Source: Bradyrhizobiaceae bacterium Ga0074131 (GTDB taxonomy: Bacteria > Pseudomonadota > Alphaproteobacteria > Rhizobiales > Xanthobacteraceae). From it: a stretch of DNA of 64,000 nucleotides. The notes beneath the pieces are model-generated. The model saw nothing but the letters and a program-made list of their open reading frames with translations, was not told the origin of the DNA and searched no databases. Where the stretch lies: the NCBI GenBank assembly GCA_001464035.1, contig LNEC01000008.1, forward strand, positions 62,001 to 126,000, written 5' to 3'. Within the stretch, counting starts at the first letter, position 1. Each line of letters opens with the position of its first letter. The position numbers were made by a program, and so were the translations under genes. Of this stretch, positions 53,694 through 63,039 are shown in pieces.

Positions 53694-54212
53694 ATGGTCA
53701 GGTCATGTAGCGTGCGGACGGTCGCCAATCTCGGGATCGCTTCGGCGCTGACGATATTGCTGGGGGCGTGCGGGGGCGGCATGAGCCTGCCGTCATTCTC
53801 ATCGGGGCCTTCGGCGCCTCCCGAACCCGCGGTGGCGCCGGACATGCCCGCCAGCATTCGCGCCGACGAGATCGTCGGCCGCTGGGGTCTCGCTTCATAT
53901 CAAAACCCCAATGACCGCGCGCGCACCGAAGCCGCCGCCCGCTCGCAGTGCAAGCAGCCTTACGTGATCACCGCCGGTGCTACAGGCGGCGTCGTCATGC
54001 ATCTGGCCGATCAGGCGACCCCGCAGGAACTGCGCCTCAAGGGCAGCCCGAGCGGCAAGAACTACATCGGTCCGCCCGGGCCGACCCCCGGAGAGCAGGA
54101 TCGCGAGATTGTTTCCTTCGACGGTCGCGTGCTGGTCACCCGTTTCGTCGAGAAGGATGCGGCGGTTCGCTACGGCAACATGGTCTATATCCGCTGCGCG
54201 CCACGCGCCTGA
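53694..54212 (+). CDS. Putative lipoprotein, function unknown
   Basis: This 172-residue protein has a signal with lipobox ILLGAC (lipid attachment Cys at about residue 26). A Ser/Pro-rich linker is followed by EIVGRWGLASYQNPNDRARTEAAARSQC and a compact beta-rich domain. The GRW start recalls lipocalin or AprI-like inhibitors, but this is not confirmed. It is followed by a strong terminator. Confidence 0.75.
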   Translation: MVRSCSVRTVANLGIASALTILLGACGGGMSLPSFSSGPSAPPEPAVAPDMPASIRADEIVGRWGLASYQNPNDRARTEAAARSQCKQPYVITAGATGGVVMHLADQATPQELRLKGSPSGKNYIGPPGPTPGEQDREIVSFDGRVLVTRFVEKDAAVRYGNMVYIRCAPRA

Positions 54213-54240
54213 TCAGCCGCCCGCTGATCCGGAAGCAAAA

Positions 54241-54267
54241 ACGCCGGCCCGGGGCCGGCGTCTTGTT
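54241..54267 (+). terminator. Terminator between lipoprotein and cheZ genes
   Basis: ACGCCGGCCC pairs with GGGGCCGGCGT and is followed by CTTGTT, about 30 bases after the lipoprotein stop. It is close to the end of the convergent cheZ gene and may serve both. Confidence 0.8.
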
Positions 54268-54286
54268 GATCGGGTGAAACCGGGGT

Positions 54287-55057
54287 TCAGTCGAACAGGG
54301 CGTCGATGTCGTTCTGTGAAGCATGGCCGGCGTCGCCGTCCAGCCTCGGCCCGTTCAGCAGCTTGGCGTCGCCCTCGCGGTCATCGACGATCGGGGGCGC
54401 GTGCGCCCGGATGGCATCGACGCCACCCCAGATGTCCATCATGACGGTGATATGGTTTTCGATGAATTTCATCGTGCTCATCACCTTGCTGATGCGCTGA
54501 CCGGTGAGATCCTGGAAATTGCAGGCCTCGAAGATGGCGACGACGCGCTCACTGATTTCCTCGCTCAGGATCTTTTGCTGATCGGCCGAGTTCACCTTGC
54601 TCAATGCGCTGGCGGCCTGATCGATCGCCTCGGCGGCTTCCAGGATCTGCTGGGTCGCTTCCTCGGTGCCGCCGACCACGGCGCCGAGTTCGCCGGTTAC
54701 CTTGGACATTTCATTGCCGTCGAAGCTCTTGCCGTGCAGAACCGCGATTTCCCGCTTGGTGCGGTTGATGGCATCGTAAATCAGATCGAGCTCGACCTTG
54801 AGCTTCTCACATTGCTCGATCTGGGCGCGATAGGTCTCGAGCAACGCCTGCGCCGCGGCAACTTGCTGCGTTGCCGGTTCGGCAGTCGCGCTCGCAGCCG
54901 GACCGTGGCCCGGCGCGGCCATCTGGGCGCGGATCGAACGAAGTTCGTTCATGATCTCGCGATGCATCGGGCCGGCCTCGCCGTCCATCGCTGCGGGCAT
55001 CGGCATGTCGCCGACAAAGGCCTGTTCGATTCGAAAACGTCTGCGATTGACCGGCAT
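54287..55057 (-). CDS. cheZ: Protein phosphatase CheZ
   Basis: This 256-residue protein is mostly coiled-coil helix. CNFQDLTGQRISKV carries Asp183 and Gln187, equivalent to E. coli CheZ Asp143 and Gln147 that dephosphorylate CheY-P. The C-terminal SQNDIDALFD matches the CheY-tethering helix. CheZ is known from alphaproteobacteria including Bradyrhizobium. No other chemotaxis genes lie in this window. Confidence 0.9.
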   Translation of the reverse strand: MPVNRRRFRIEQAFVGDMPMPAAMDGEAGPMHREIMNELRSIRAQMAAPGHGPAASATAEPATQQVAAAQALLETYRAQIEQCEKLKVELDLIYDAINRTKREIAVLHGKSFDGNEMSKVTGELGAVVGGTEEATQQILEAAEAIDQAASALSKVNSADQQKILSEEISERVVAIFEACNFQDLTGQRISKVMSTMKFIENHITVMMDIWGGVDAIRAHAPPIVDDREGDAKLLNGPRLDGDAGHASQNDIDALFD

Positions 55058-55350
55058 GAGATTTTCCCTGACTGCACTCGTAACGTTTTAGGCAGATGCG
55101 ATTTAACGTCAGGTTCACGCCGGAACTTGCCGGCGAGGCGTGCGGCTCGTGCCGCACACCAACGATTAACCATGCATCGCCTGCGTTCATCGAAAATAAA
55201 CGCTACCGTCCAAAACCGCGTGGAATTCCCGACGTGGTGAATCGAAACGGCGTTTCCGTTTACCAAACCGAGGCGGTTTTGTTTTTAGTTGGTCACGTGC
55301 AACGGCGCCGATCCAGGCGCTCCCACGACGAAACAGTACAGAGTACGTCG

Positions 55351-56148
55351 ATGCTGAAAAAAATGTCTATTCCGCTGCTTGCCGGCGCGTCCTTTCTGGC
55401 TGGCGTCAATCAGGCCACCGCGATCGAAGCCGGGCGGCCCACTGAACCCACCGTGATCTATGCCGGGCAGCCCGGGCAGCGGCCGGTCGCCGCGGTGCGA
55501 ATGGCTTACGCCGAGCGCGCCAGCATGGGCGGCGGCTTCATCGAGTTTCTGTTCGGCGACGGACCTCCGCAGGGAGGCCGCTACCAGCAGCAACCCGGCT
55601 ATCAGCCCTCCTACGAACCTCGGCGCGCGCTGTTGCCTCCGATTGGCGCGGAGCAGGCCATGCGCCGGCAGGAGGATGTCGGCGAACCCGCGCGCCCGGC
55701 GTTCGATCCGAAATACGAGAAGCAACTGGTCGAATATCACGGGAAGGAAGGCCCCGGCACGATCATCGTCGACACGCCCAACAAGTTCCTGTTTCTGGTT
55801 CAGGGCGACGGCAAGGCATTGCGCTACGGCATCGGTGTCGGCCGCCCCGGATTCACCTGGTCGGGCGTCAAGCAGATTTCCGCGAAGAAGGAATGGCCGG
55901 CGTGGACGCCGCCGCCGGAAATGCTGGCGCGCCGCCCGGATCTGCCGCGGCACATGGAAGGCGGACCGCAAAATCCGCTCGGTGCCCGCGCGATGTATCT
56001 GGGATCGTCGCTCTACCGCATCCACGGTTCGAACGAGCCCTGGACCATCGGCACCAACGTCTCGTCCGGCTGCTTCCGGATGCGCAATGAGGACGTGATC
56101 GACCTGTATGAACGCGTCAGAGTCGGCGCCAGGGTCATCGTCATCTGA
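55351..56148 (+). CDS. L,D-transpeptidase (YkuD domain)
   Basis: This 265-residue periplasmic enzyme has a short N-terminal signal (MLKKMSIPLLAGASFLAGVNQATA). The YkuD motif reads RIHGSNEP...TNVSSGCFRMRNEDV, with His225 and catalytic Cys241 in SSGCFR. It forms 3-3 cross-links in peptidoglycan or attaches proteins to it. A Gln/Tyr/Pro-rich linker lies at 75-95. The start at 55351 fits the signal; a longer upstream frame lacks support. Confidence 0.9.
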   Translation: MLKKMSIPLLAGASFLAGVNQATAIEAGRPTEPTVIYAGQPGQRPVAAVRMAYAERASMGGGFIEFLFGDGPPQGGRYQQQPGYQPSYEPRRALLPPIGAEQAMRRQEDVGEPARPAFDPKYEKQLVEYHGKEGPGTIIVDTPNKFLFLVQGDGKALRYGIGVGRPGFTWSGVKQISAKKEWPAWTPPPEMLARRPDLPRHMEGGPQNPLGARAMYLGSSLYRIHGSNEPWTIGTNVSSGCFRMRNEDVIDLYERVRVGARVIVI

Positions 56149-56173
56149 TTCTACTATCCGGCTCGAAACGACA

Positions 56174-56197
56174 ACGGCCGCCCGGTGGGGCGGCCGT
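56174..56197. terminator. Bidirectional terminator between two convergent genes
   Basis: ACGGCCGCCC (56174-56183) pairs with GGGCGGCCGT (56188-56197). It lies between the L,D-transpeptidase and DUF2076 gene stops, with CCT after the stem and no long T tract. Confidence 0.65.
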
Positions 56198-56222
56198 CCT
56201 GCATGATGCCGTCGGACAATCC

Positions 56223-57020
56223 TCAGGCGTAATCGCCGTCGCCGTCGCCGCCGTCAAAACCATCCGAATCCAGATCCATGTCGTCCGCGTCCTCGTCGGC
56301 CGACGCGGAATCGAACAAGCCGGTGCGCGACGAACCGTCGTTGCTCTCGGCGTGGCGTCCGGACGAACCGATGTCGTTGACCCCGGCTTCCTTGGCCAGT
56401 TCGCCGCCGGACTGATCGCCCCACGGCCTGCGGTCTTCGACACTGCCGCGATGGCCCGCGCCGTCGCCCGCGCTCGCGGTATCGCCGAAGCTCTGCTGGT
56501 TGCCGCCGCCCATCATCGAGCGGATGCTGCCAAGCAGCAGCGAACCACCAACCACGCCGGCGGCGGCGGCGGCCGCGGTTCCGAGAAACGAGCCGCCGGC
56601 ACCCATCGGCGCCTGCTGGGCGCTATAGGCCGGCGCCTGACCGTATTGTCCTTGGCCCTGTGCCTGCGGCATCACCTGACCGCTGTTCCACGTCGGGCGG
56701 CCGGGAAGTTCGGGCGGCCGCACGTTCGGCACCGAGCCCCGCTGCGGAGCTTGCCCGAAAATGGTTTCGCGCATCGAATCGAGAAAACCGCCGGATTGCT
56801 GCGCTTCGCCTTCGCCCTCCAGTTCCTGGATGCGGCTGTTGGCGCGCTTCAGCGCCTCGTCCTGAACCAGCACGGTCTGTACCAGCGCGTAAAGGGCGTT
56901 GGGCGCCTGGCGCAGGCCTCGCGCGATCGCCGCCGCGGCATCCGGATCGCGCGGCGCGCTCTCCACCTTCGAGAGCCGGTCGAAAAGATCGTCAACCAGT
57001 TGGCGTTCTTGCGGTGTCAT
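56223..57020 (-). CDS. DUF2076 domain protein
   Basis: This protein has 265 residues from ATG 57020 (GGAG 7 bases upstream; an ATG at 57032 is possible). TPQERQLVDDLFDRLSKVESAPRDPDAAAAI is the DUF2076 hallmark, followed by a coiled coil (LVQDEALKRANSRIQELEGE), a Gly/Gln-rich linker and an acidic tail (DADDMDLDSDGFDGGDGDGD). It has no enzymatic motif. The central segment GAGGSFLGTAAAAAAGVVGGSLLLGSI is hydrophobic and could be membrane-interacting. Confidence 0.85.
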   Translation of the reverse strand: MTPQERQLVDDLFDRLSKVESAPRDPDAAAAIARGLRQAPNALYALVQTVLVQDEALKRANSRIQELEGEGEAQQSGGFLDSMRETIFGQAPQRGSVPNVRPPELPGRPTWNSGQVMPQAQGQGQYGQAPAYSAQQAPMGAGGSFLGTAAAAAAGVVGGSLLLGSIRSMMGGGNQQSFGDTASAGDGAGHRGSVEDRRPWGDQSGGELAKEAGVNDIGSSGRHAESNDGSSRTGLFDSASADEDADDMDLDSDGFDGGDGDGDYA

Positions 57021-57140
57021 GGCGTTCTCCATTGCGACAAAGCGCGCAGCAGATGTAGGGGTGGTTTGTGTCGCAAGTAGTGCCTCGGCGAATTAAATTT
57101 CCGTATGAGCCACGGCGCCCGGCGGAATTCCCGACCGATA

Positions 57141-57986
57141 TCAACCCAGTGTAACTTTGTTCGCCGCCAGCAATTGCGGGAATTGCTCGCCGCCGAGAAA
57201 CGCGTGCTCGTGTTCGCGTTGCACGGTCAGCGGATCGAGGCTGAGGAGTACTTCGTCGACAAAGCCGGGATGACACATGATGAGGCCGCCCTCCGGCAGC
57301 GTATTGAGGAATTGCCGCATCAGCGCGCCGAAATCCGGCTGCCGCGAAAAATCATAGGCGCCGGCGAATCCGGCGTTGAAGCCGATACCGGCGCGCGAGG
57401 CGCGGCGCCGAAACTGCGCGCTCAGCACGTCGAGCACCAGCGCCTTGGGGGCGCCGAGCCGCCGGGCCAAAGGCAGGTTGCGTCCGCCCTGCCGAACCCA
57501 GGCGCCGGGTGCGGCCTGCTTCACCGCCGCCAGAAAGGCGTCACGCACCCCTGGAAACAGCTGCGCGTGCTGATGGCCGTCGACAAAGTCCGGCGCGCGG
57601 CCGAACAATTCGCCGAACGCCGCGAACTGCACCGTCAATTCCGCACGGATCATCTCGGGATCGAGCCGCCGCAGCAGGCCGGCGCGCAGCAGTTTCGGGA
57701 AAGGCAGGAACATGCCGCCGTCGATCGGCCGAAAGTGCATCGTCAGCGGACTGAAGGGCGCCGTCAGGGTGACGTGCAGGCCGATGGCGCAACGCGGACT
57801 GCCGGCAGCGGCGGCCTCGAGCGCGCGGACTTCGTCGCGGCCGATCGAGGGCCCGACCACCATCACCGAGGTGGCGTTGAGGCGGCCGCGCGCGATCAGG
57901 TCGCGGATCGCGCGGTTGACGCCGGGGCTGAGACCGTAATCGTCGGCGCACAGCCAGATCCGGCGTGGCGGCGCGGCGTCGTTCAT
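57141..57986 (-). CDS. ChbG/HpnK-family (YdjC) deacetylase
   Basis: This 281-residue protein carries the YdjC fold features: ICADDYGLSPGVNRAI-like LCADDYGLSPGVNRAIRDL with the metal Asp pair, IGLHVTLT, DGHQHAQLFP and MCHPGF. The family deacetylates N-acetyl sugars such as chito-oligosaccharides, or N-acetylglucosaminyl-hopanoid (HpnK). It overlaps the glycosyltransferase gene by 4 bases, and the two genes look like one surface-glycan or hopanoid-type sugar unit. Confidence 0.85.
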   Translation of the reverse strand: MNDAAPPRRIWLCADDYGLSPGVNRAIRDLIARGRLNATSVMVVGPSIGRDEVRALEAAAAGSPRCAIGLHVTLTAPFSPLTMHFRPIDGGMFLPFPKLLRAGLLRRLDPEMIRAELTVQFAAFGELFGRAPDFVDGHQHAQLFPGVRDAFLAAVKQAAPGAWVRQGGRNLPLARRLGAPKALVLDVLSAQFRRRASRAGIGFNAGFAGAYDFSRQPDFGALMRQFLNTLPEGGLIMCHPGFVDEVLLSLDPLTVQREHEHAFLGGEQFPQLLAANKVTLG

Positions 57987-59029
57987 TCCGCGGCGGTCCG
58001 TTCGCCGATGCCGGCGCCGGTGTCGGCCTCAACCCGCTTCACGCTGTGCTCGGCCACGAAATAGATCGGCCGCGCCTTCAGCTCCGACAGAATCTTCCCG
58101 ATATACTCGCCGACAATGCCGATCATGATGAGCTGCACGCCGCCGATGGTCATCAGGCCGACCACCAGCGAGGGATAGCCGGGAACGGATTTTCCGCTCA
58201 CCCAGGTTTCCCAGAGGATGGACAGGCCGAACAGGAAGGCAACGGTTGCGAGCAGGACGCCGAGCAGGCTGGCGAGGCGCAGCGGCGCCACCGAGAAAGA
58301 TGTCAGGCCTTCGATCGAAAGTCCGACCAGCCGGCCGGGGCTGAAGCTGGTGACGCCATGCGCGCGGGCCGCCGGCTCGTAGCCGACGCGGATCTGCCGG
58401 AAGCCGATCCAGCTCGCCAGTCCCTTGAAGAAGCGATTGCGCTCGGGAAGCTGGCGCAACGCGGCCGCGGCCCGCGGCGACAGCAGGCGGAAGTCGCCGG
58501 CATCTTCAGGGATTTTCTGCCGCGCGCCCCAATTGATTAGAGCGTAAAAGCCCTGCACGGCGATGCGCCGCAGCAGGGATTCGTTGTCGCGGTGCGCTTT
58601 GGCGGTATAGACCACATCAAAGCCGCCCTCGATCCAATGGCTGACCAGTTGCTCGACCAAAGCGGGCGGATGCTGGCCGTCGCCGTCCATGAACAGGACC
58701 GCGCCACGCCGGGCATGGTCCAGCCCCGCCATGAGGGCGGCTTCCTTGCCGAAATTGCGCGACAGCGACACCACCTGAACGTCCAGTCCGTCGGGGCCGA
58801 GCCCGCGGGCAATGTCGAGCGTCGCGTCAGCGCTGCCGTCGTCGACATAGACGACCTCGCAGCCAAGGCCGTAGCGCTGCCGCAGGGTCTTCGCCAGCGC
58901 GCCGAGCCGCTGGTGCAGGAAGGCCAGCCCGGCGGCCTCATTGTAAAGGGGGACGACGATCGACATCCCCTGCGCCGCGGCGGTGGCCGCGGTGGTCGAC
59001 AGATCAGAAACGTCGGTACCCAGCATCAT
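57983..59029 (-). CDS. Family 2 glycosyltransferase with C-terminal membrane helices
   Basis: This 348-residue polyprenyl-phosphate-type enzyme has SIVVPLYNEAAGLAFL, VDDGSADATLDIA, FMDGDGQHPP (DxD-like acid) and EDAGDFRLLSPRA. Its two C-terminal helices are LRLASLLGVLLATVAFLFGL and SLVVGLMTIGGVQLIMIGIVGEYIG. The layout matches DPM1/ArnC/GtrB proteins that build lipid-linked sugars. It precedes the deacetylase gene with a 4-base overlap. Confidence 0.9.
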   Translation of the reverse strand: MMLGTDVSDLSTTAATAAAQGMSIVVPLYNEAAGLAFLHQRLGALAKTLRQRYGLGCEVVYVDDGSADATLDIARGLGPDGLDVQVVSLSRNFGKEAALMAGLDHARRGAVLFMDGDGQHPPALVEQLVSHWIEGGFDVVYTAKAHRDNESLLRRIAVQGFYALINWGARQKIPEDAGDFRLLSPRAAAALRQLPERNRFFKGLASWIGFRQIRVGYEPAARAHGVTSFSPGRLVGLSIEGLTSFSVAPLRLASLLGVLLATVAFLFGLSILWETWVSGKSVPGYPSLVVGLMTIGGVQLIMIGIVGEYIGKILSELKARPIYFVAEHSVKRVEADTGAGIGERTAAE

Positions 59030-59112
59030 CGATCAGGTCCAGAACCTATTGCGGGACAGCATAGGATACTCGCCGCCGGCTGTCGCTACGATGAACGGAA
59101 CGGGATTCCGCC

Positions 59113-60090
59113 TCACCGCCGCAGGAATATCTCGAGCCTGGCGAACAGCGGATTGTCCCGGTCGAGCACATAGTCGAGCGAAGCCACCGACACCGTCTCG
59201 GCGCCATGGTTGCGAAGAAAGCTGCCGAGCGCGTAAAGCTGCGCCGGCGGGCAGTGCAGCGTGACCATCCCCGACGACGTCGGGCCGCCGAACGGCGAGA
59301 CCACGCCGAAGCGATGATGGGCGTCCGCCAGCAGCGCCGCGTCGCAGCCGGCAAAGCGGGTGCGGACTTCCCGGTACTGGCTGGCCCGCGCCCGTGCCGC
59401 GATGTGATCCAGGATCACGCGCGCGGTCTCGCGGGCATCGTCCGACCAGTCGGCGTCCCTTGATGCCACGAGGTTGGCCTGGCTGCGCAGGATCACGCCG
59501 TCATCGAGCACCTTGAGGCCGTTGGCGGCGAGCGTCGCGCCCGTCGTGGTGATGTCGACGATCATTTCCGCGGTGCCGACGGCGGGCGCGCCCTCGGTCG
59601 CGCCGGCGCTCTCGACGATGCGGTAATCGACCACGCCATGCGAGGCAAAGAAGGTCCGGGTCAGGTTGATGTACTTGGTCGCCACCCTCATCCGCCGGTT
59701 ATGCTGGGCGCGAAAACCGGTGGTGACGTCGTCGAGGTCGGCCATGGTGCGGACATCGATCCAGGCTTGCGGCACCGCCACCACGACGTTGGCGCTGCCG
59801 AAGCCGAGGCTGTCGATCAGCAGGACGCGCTTGTCGGCGTCAGCAATGCTTTCGCGCACCAGATCTTCGCCGGTGACGCCGAGATGGACCATGCCACGCG
59901 CGAGCTGCGAGGCGATCTCGCTCGCCGACAGATAGGCGATCTCGACATCGTCGAGCCCGGAGATGGTACCGCGATAGTCGCGGGCGCCGCCAGGCTTCGC
60001 CAGCGACAGTCCGGCGCGGGTGAAGAAGGCTTCGGCCTGCTCCTGCAGCCGGCCTTTCGAGGGAACGGCGAGAACGAACGGCGCGGTCAT
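59113..60090 (-). CDS. hisG: ATP phosphoribosyltransferase HisG
   Basis: This 325-residue enzyme makes phosphoribosyl-ATP from ATP and PRPP, the first step of histidine synthesis. [19 protein letters not shown] opens the catalytic domain, and [32 protein letters not shown] follows. About 100 extra residues at the end ([24 protein letters not shown]) resemble an ACT-like regulatory module. It overlaps hisZ by 4 bases. Confidence 0.93.
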   Translation of the reverse strand: MTAPFVLAVPSKGRLQEQAEAFFTRAGLSLAKPGGARDYRGTISGLDDVEIAYLSASEIASQLARGMVHLGVTGEDLVRESIADADKRVLLIDSLGFGSANVVVAVPQAWIDVRTMADLDDVTTGFRAQHNRRMRVATKYINLTRTFFASHGVVDYRIVESAGATEGAPAVGTAEMIVDITTTGATLAANGLKVLDDGVILRSQANLVASRDADWSDDARETARVILDHIAARARASQYREVRTRFAGCDAALLADAHHRFGVVSPFGGPTSSGMVTLHCPPAQLYALGSFLRNHGAETVSVASLDYVLDRDNPLFARLEIFLRR

Positions 60091-61265
60091 GTTGCGCTCC
60101 CGCTCGCGGCGGGCTTGCGGCCCGCCTGCGTCAAGGATTCGACCCAGATCGAAAATCCGACCGCCGGGATCGGCGTCGCCGAACCAAGCTGGGTCATCAG
60201 TCCGTCGTAGCGCCCGCCCGCCACCAGCGGCTCGGTGCCGTTATCCTTCGCATGCAGCTCGAACTCGAAGCCGGTGTAATAGTCGAGGCCGCGTCCGAAC
60301 GAGGTGGAGAACCGCGTCCTGGCAGTATCGATGCCGCGCGCGGCCATGAAGCCGACCCGGCTTTCGAACTGGTCGATCGCGGCTGATATATCGACTTTCG
60401 CATCGGCGGCGAGCGCGCGCAATTGTGCGATCGCCTGCTCCGGCCCGCCCGCAATGGCGAGAAAGCGCTTGATGGTGCCGAGCGCGTCGCGCGGCAGCGC
60501 GCCGGCCTTCAAGGTCGATTGCTCGAGAAAGCGGTCGGCGATCTCGGCGACGGTGCGGCCGCCGACATTGGTGGTGCCGGCGATCGACATCAGGTCGGTC
60601 ACCAGCGCCAGCGCCGCCTTGCGGTCGGAGCCGGCAAGGGCCGCGAGCACGCCTTCATATTCGTTGCGGCCGGGTGCGGTCGCCAGCGTCAGCCGCTCGA
60701 TGTCTTCCGTCAGGTTGATCTTGCGGTTGAAATCCTTGATCAGCCGCCGCCGCCATACCGGGTAGAGATCGAGCGCATCGATCAGCGCGTTGAACAGCGC
60801 CACGTCGCCGGTGCGGATCTCGACCTCGTTCAGCCCGAACGCGCTGGTGGCCTCCAGCGCCAGCGCCAGCATTTCGGCATCCGCCGCGGCGCGGTCCCGG
60901 CGCCCGAAGGATTCGATGCCGGCCTGCAGGAATTCGCTCGGCCGGCCCCCGCGATGGCGAAACACCGGCCCGAGATAGCAGAAGCCCGCGGGCCGGCCGG
61001 CGCCGGAAGAGGCGAGATAATCCCGCGCCACCGGAATGGTGAGGTCGGGGCGGAGGCACAGTTCCTCGCCGCTGCGGTCGGTGGTCAGATAGAGGCTCTT
61101 GCGGATGTCCTCGCCCGACAGATCCAGAAACGGCTCTGACGGCTGCAGGATATCCGGTTTGGCCCGCATGTAGCCGGCCTGCGCGAACGACAATAGCAGG
61201 TCGTCCGCCCATGCGGCGGGTCCGGTCGCACCTGGGGCGGCGGTCATGGTCATCGCGAAGTCCAA
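60087..61265 (-). CDS. hisZ: ATP phosphoribosyltransferase regulatory subunit HisZ
   Basis: This 392-residue protein is related to histidyl-tRNA synthetase and regulates HisG without aminoacylation. [32 protein letters not shown] is motif 2-like and [14 protein letters not shown] is the class II motif 3 area. It overlaps hisG by 4 bases. Later in-frame ATGs at 61253 and 61247 could also be the start. Confidence 0.92.
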   Translation of the reverse strand: MDFAMTMTAAPGATGPAAWADDLLLSFAQAGYMRAKPDILQPSEPFLDLSGEDIRKSLYLTTDRSGEELCLRPDLTIPVARDYLASSGAGRPAGFCYLGPVFRHRGGRPSEFLQAGIESFGRRDRAAADAEMLALALEATSAFGLNEVEIRTGDVALFNALIDALDLYPVWRRRLIKDFNRKINLTEDIERLTLATAPGRNEYEGVLAALAGSDRKAALALVTDLMSIAGTTNVGGRTVAEIADRFLEQSTLKAGALPRDALGTIKRFLAIAGGPEQAIAQLRALAADAKVDISAAIDQFESRVGFMAARGIDTARTRFSTSFGRGLDYYTGFEFELHAKDNGTEPLVAGGRYDGLMTQLGSATPIPAVGFSIWVESLTQAGRKPAASGSAT

Positions 61266-61351
61266 ATAACCCGAAAAAGTGGGAGCCGGAGGTCAGGGCG
61301 CAGCCCTTAGCATGGCCCGGCCGTGGTTTCGACCGGGAATAGCCAAGGGGC

Positions 61352-62140
61352 TTAACGGCCGGCCAACAAGGGTCCGGACGGCTGCCCGCCGCCGGACCCG
61401 ACCCAGTCGCCCAGCGCTGCCTGTACCAGCGCCAGCGCGGCTACGCCGGCGGTGTCGGCCCGCAGGATCCGCGGCCCCAGGGATAGCCGCAGGATTCGCG
61501 GCTGCTGGAGCAATTTGGCGCGCTCGTCTTCGGCGAAGCCGCCTTCGGGACCGATCAGGACATCGATGCCGTGGAACCCCGCCGGTCCGCTTTGCAGCGC
61601 CCGCAGGGGGCTTGCGGCATCCGCGGCCTCGTCGCAGAACACCAGCAGGCGCGGGCCGTCGCGCTGGCTCAAATAGCGATCGAGTGGCACCGGCTCCGTA
61701 ACATCGGCCAGGCTCAGGATACCGCACTGTTCGGCCGCCTCGATGACGTTGGCGCGCATCCGTTCGCCGTTGACCCGCGAGACCTGGGTGAAGCGGGTCA
61801 GCACCGGCCGCAGTGCCGAAGCCCCCATCTCGACCGCCTTCTGCACCATGTAGTCGAGCCGGGCGTGCTTCAGGGGCGCGAAGACGTAGGCAATATCGGG
61901 CAGGCTGTCCTGCGGCCGGGTTTGGGTCGCTATGGTCAGGCTGTCAGGCCGTTTGCGGCCGGCGATCGCCGCCCGCCATTCGCCGTCACGCCCGTTGAAC
62001 GCGAGAATCGAGTCGCCGGCGGCAAGCCGCAGCACGTTGCCGAGGTAATTGCTCTGATTGCGCTCCAGCGCGACTGTTTCGCCCGATGCCAGCGCGGCGT
62101 CTACAAACAGCCTGGGGCTGCGAAAATCGGGTTGAGGCAT
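61352..62140 (-). CDS. rsmE: 16S rRNA (uracil1498-N3)-methyltransferase RsmE
   Basis: This SPOUT-family enzyme has 262 residues from ATG 62140; an ATG at 62161 would add seven residues. YNLIGPEGGFAEDE-type VLIGPEGGFAEDERAKL and LSLGPRILRADTAGVAALALVQAALGD form the AdoMet knot. It methylates U1498 of 16S rRNA. It is divergent from the secreted protein gene at 62344, close to ubiA as in related genomes. Confidence 0.93.
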   Translation of the reverse strand: MPQPDFRSPRLFVDAALASGETVALERNQSNYLGNVLRLAAGDSILAFNGRDGEWRAAIAGRKRPDSLTIATQTRPQDSLPDIAYVFAPLKHARLDYMVQKAVEMGASALRPVLTRFTQVSRVNGERMRANVIEAAEQCGILSLADVTEPVPLDRYLSQRDGPRLLVFCDEAADAASPLRALQSGPAGFHGIDVLIGPEGGFAEDERAKLLQQPRILRLSLGPRILRADTAGVAALALVQAALGDWVGSGGGQPSGPLLAGR

Positions 62141-62343
62141 GGTCAAGGTTCCAATCGGCATGCCTTTTAGCCCAAATCACCCAAATCAATGCAAATATTG
62201 CCGCCCAGCGCGGCTCTACGCCGCGCTGTTGCCAAAATCGGCGGGTTGTTAAGGCGTGGCAGGAATCGTAAAAGGCCCTGGTCGAGATCGCTCTTCTATC
62301 GGGAAGACGTTGGGGACCGTTCGACCTTGCCGGAGGAACAGCT

Positions 62344-63015
62344 TTGATCATCCGTCGCTTGATTGTGCCGCTCACCCTTGCCTTTGTTGCGGGCCATGCC
62401 GGCCAGGGCTTTGCGCAAAGCGCATTCCCGGCGCCGCTGCCCGGGCAGGCCGGGCCGAGCAACGCTTCGCCGTTTCCGCCGGTCAATGGCGCGGCTCCGT
62501 CCGCTTCGGTCGGCGCGGCTCCCAGTCCGTTTCCGGCGACGGGGGCGGCGCCGATTTCCGGCAACGCGTTCGAGCGCCCACCTGCGCCTCCCTCCCAGGC
62601 AGGCGGTCCGCCCGACGAATGCATGAAGAAGTTCCTGCCGTTGCGCGAGGAGGCGGAGAAGCGCGGCAAGCTGATCAAGGCCGCCGGCGAACGCAAGGCG
62701 ACCCCGGAAGAGGCCTGCAAGCTGATCGGCAGTTTCGGCCAGGCCGAGATCAAGATGATCAAATATGTCGAAACCAATGCGGCCAAATGCGGGATACCGC
62801 AGCAGATCGCCGACCAGATGAAAAACGGTCACAAGAACACCGAGGCCATGCAGAAAAAAGTCTGCGCGGTGGCGCAGCAGGCGCAGCAAAGAGGTCCGAC
62901 CGGCCCGAGCCTGAGCGAAGTGCTGGGCTCTTCGGCCGCGGCACCGGAGGCAACCGCCGTGAAAAAAGGCGGCAGCACCTTCGACACCCTGAACGGCAAC
63001 GTCCTCACGCGATGA
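62344..63015 (+). CDS. Secreted protein of unknown function
   Basis: This 223-residue protein probably starts at TTG 62344, with GGAGG seven bases upstream. A signal peptide ends AGQGFAQ. After a Pro/Ala-rich linker comes a helical domain (ECMKKFLPLREEAEKRGKLIKAAGERKATPEEACKLIGSFGQAEIKMIKYVE) with cysteines at ECMKK, EACKL and KCGIP. No family recognised. The next gene is ubiA, 24 bases on. Confidence 0.75.
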   Translation: MIIRRLIVPLTLAFVAGHAGQGFAQSAFPAPLPGQAGPSNASPFPPVNGAAPSASVGAAPSPFPATGAAPISGNAFERPPAPPSQAGGPPDECMKKFLPLREEAEKRGKLIKAAGERKATPEEACKLIGSFGQAEIKMIKYVETNAAKCGIPQQIADQMKNGHKNTEAMQKKVCAVAQQAQQRGPTGPSLSEVLGSSAAAPEATAVKKGGSTFDTLNGNVLTR

Positions 63016-63039
63016 CCTGTATCCGATGACCTGTATCCG
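63012..63039 (+). repeat. Tandem 14-base repeat before ubiA
   Basis: ATGACCTGTATCCG occurs twice in direct succession, ending at the ATG of ubiA. The first copy contains the TGA stop of the secreted protein gene. Confidence 0.8.
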
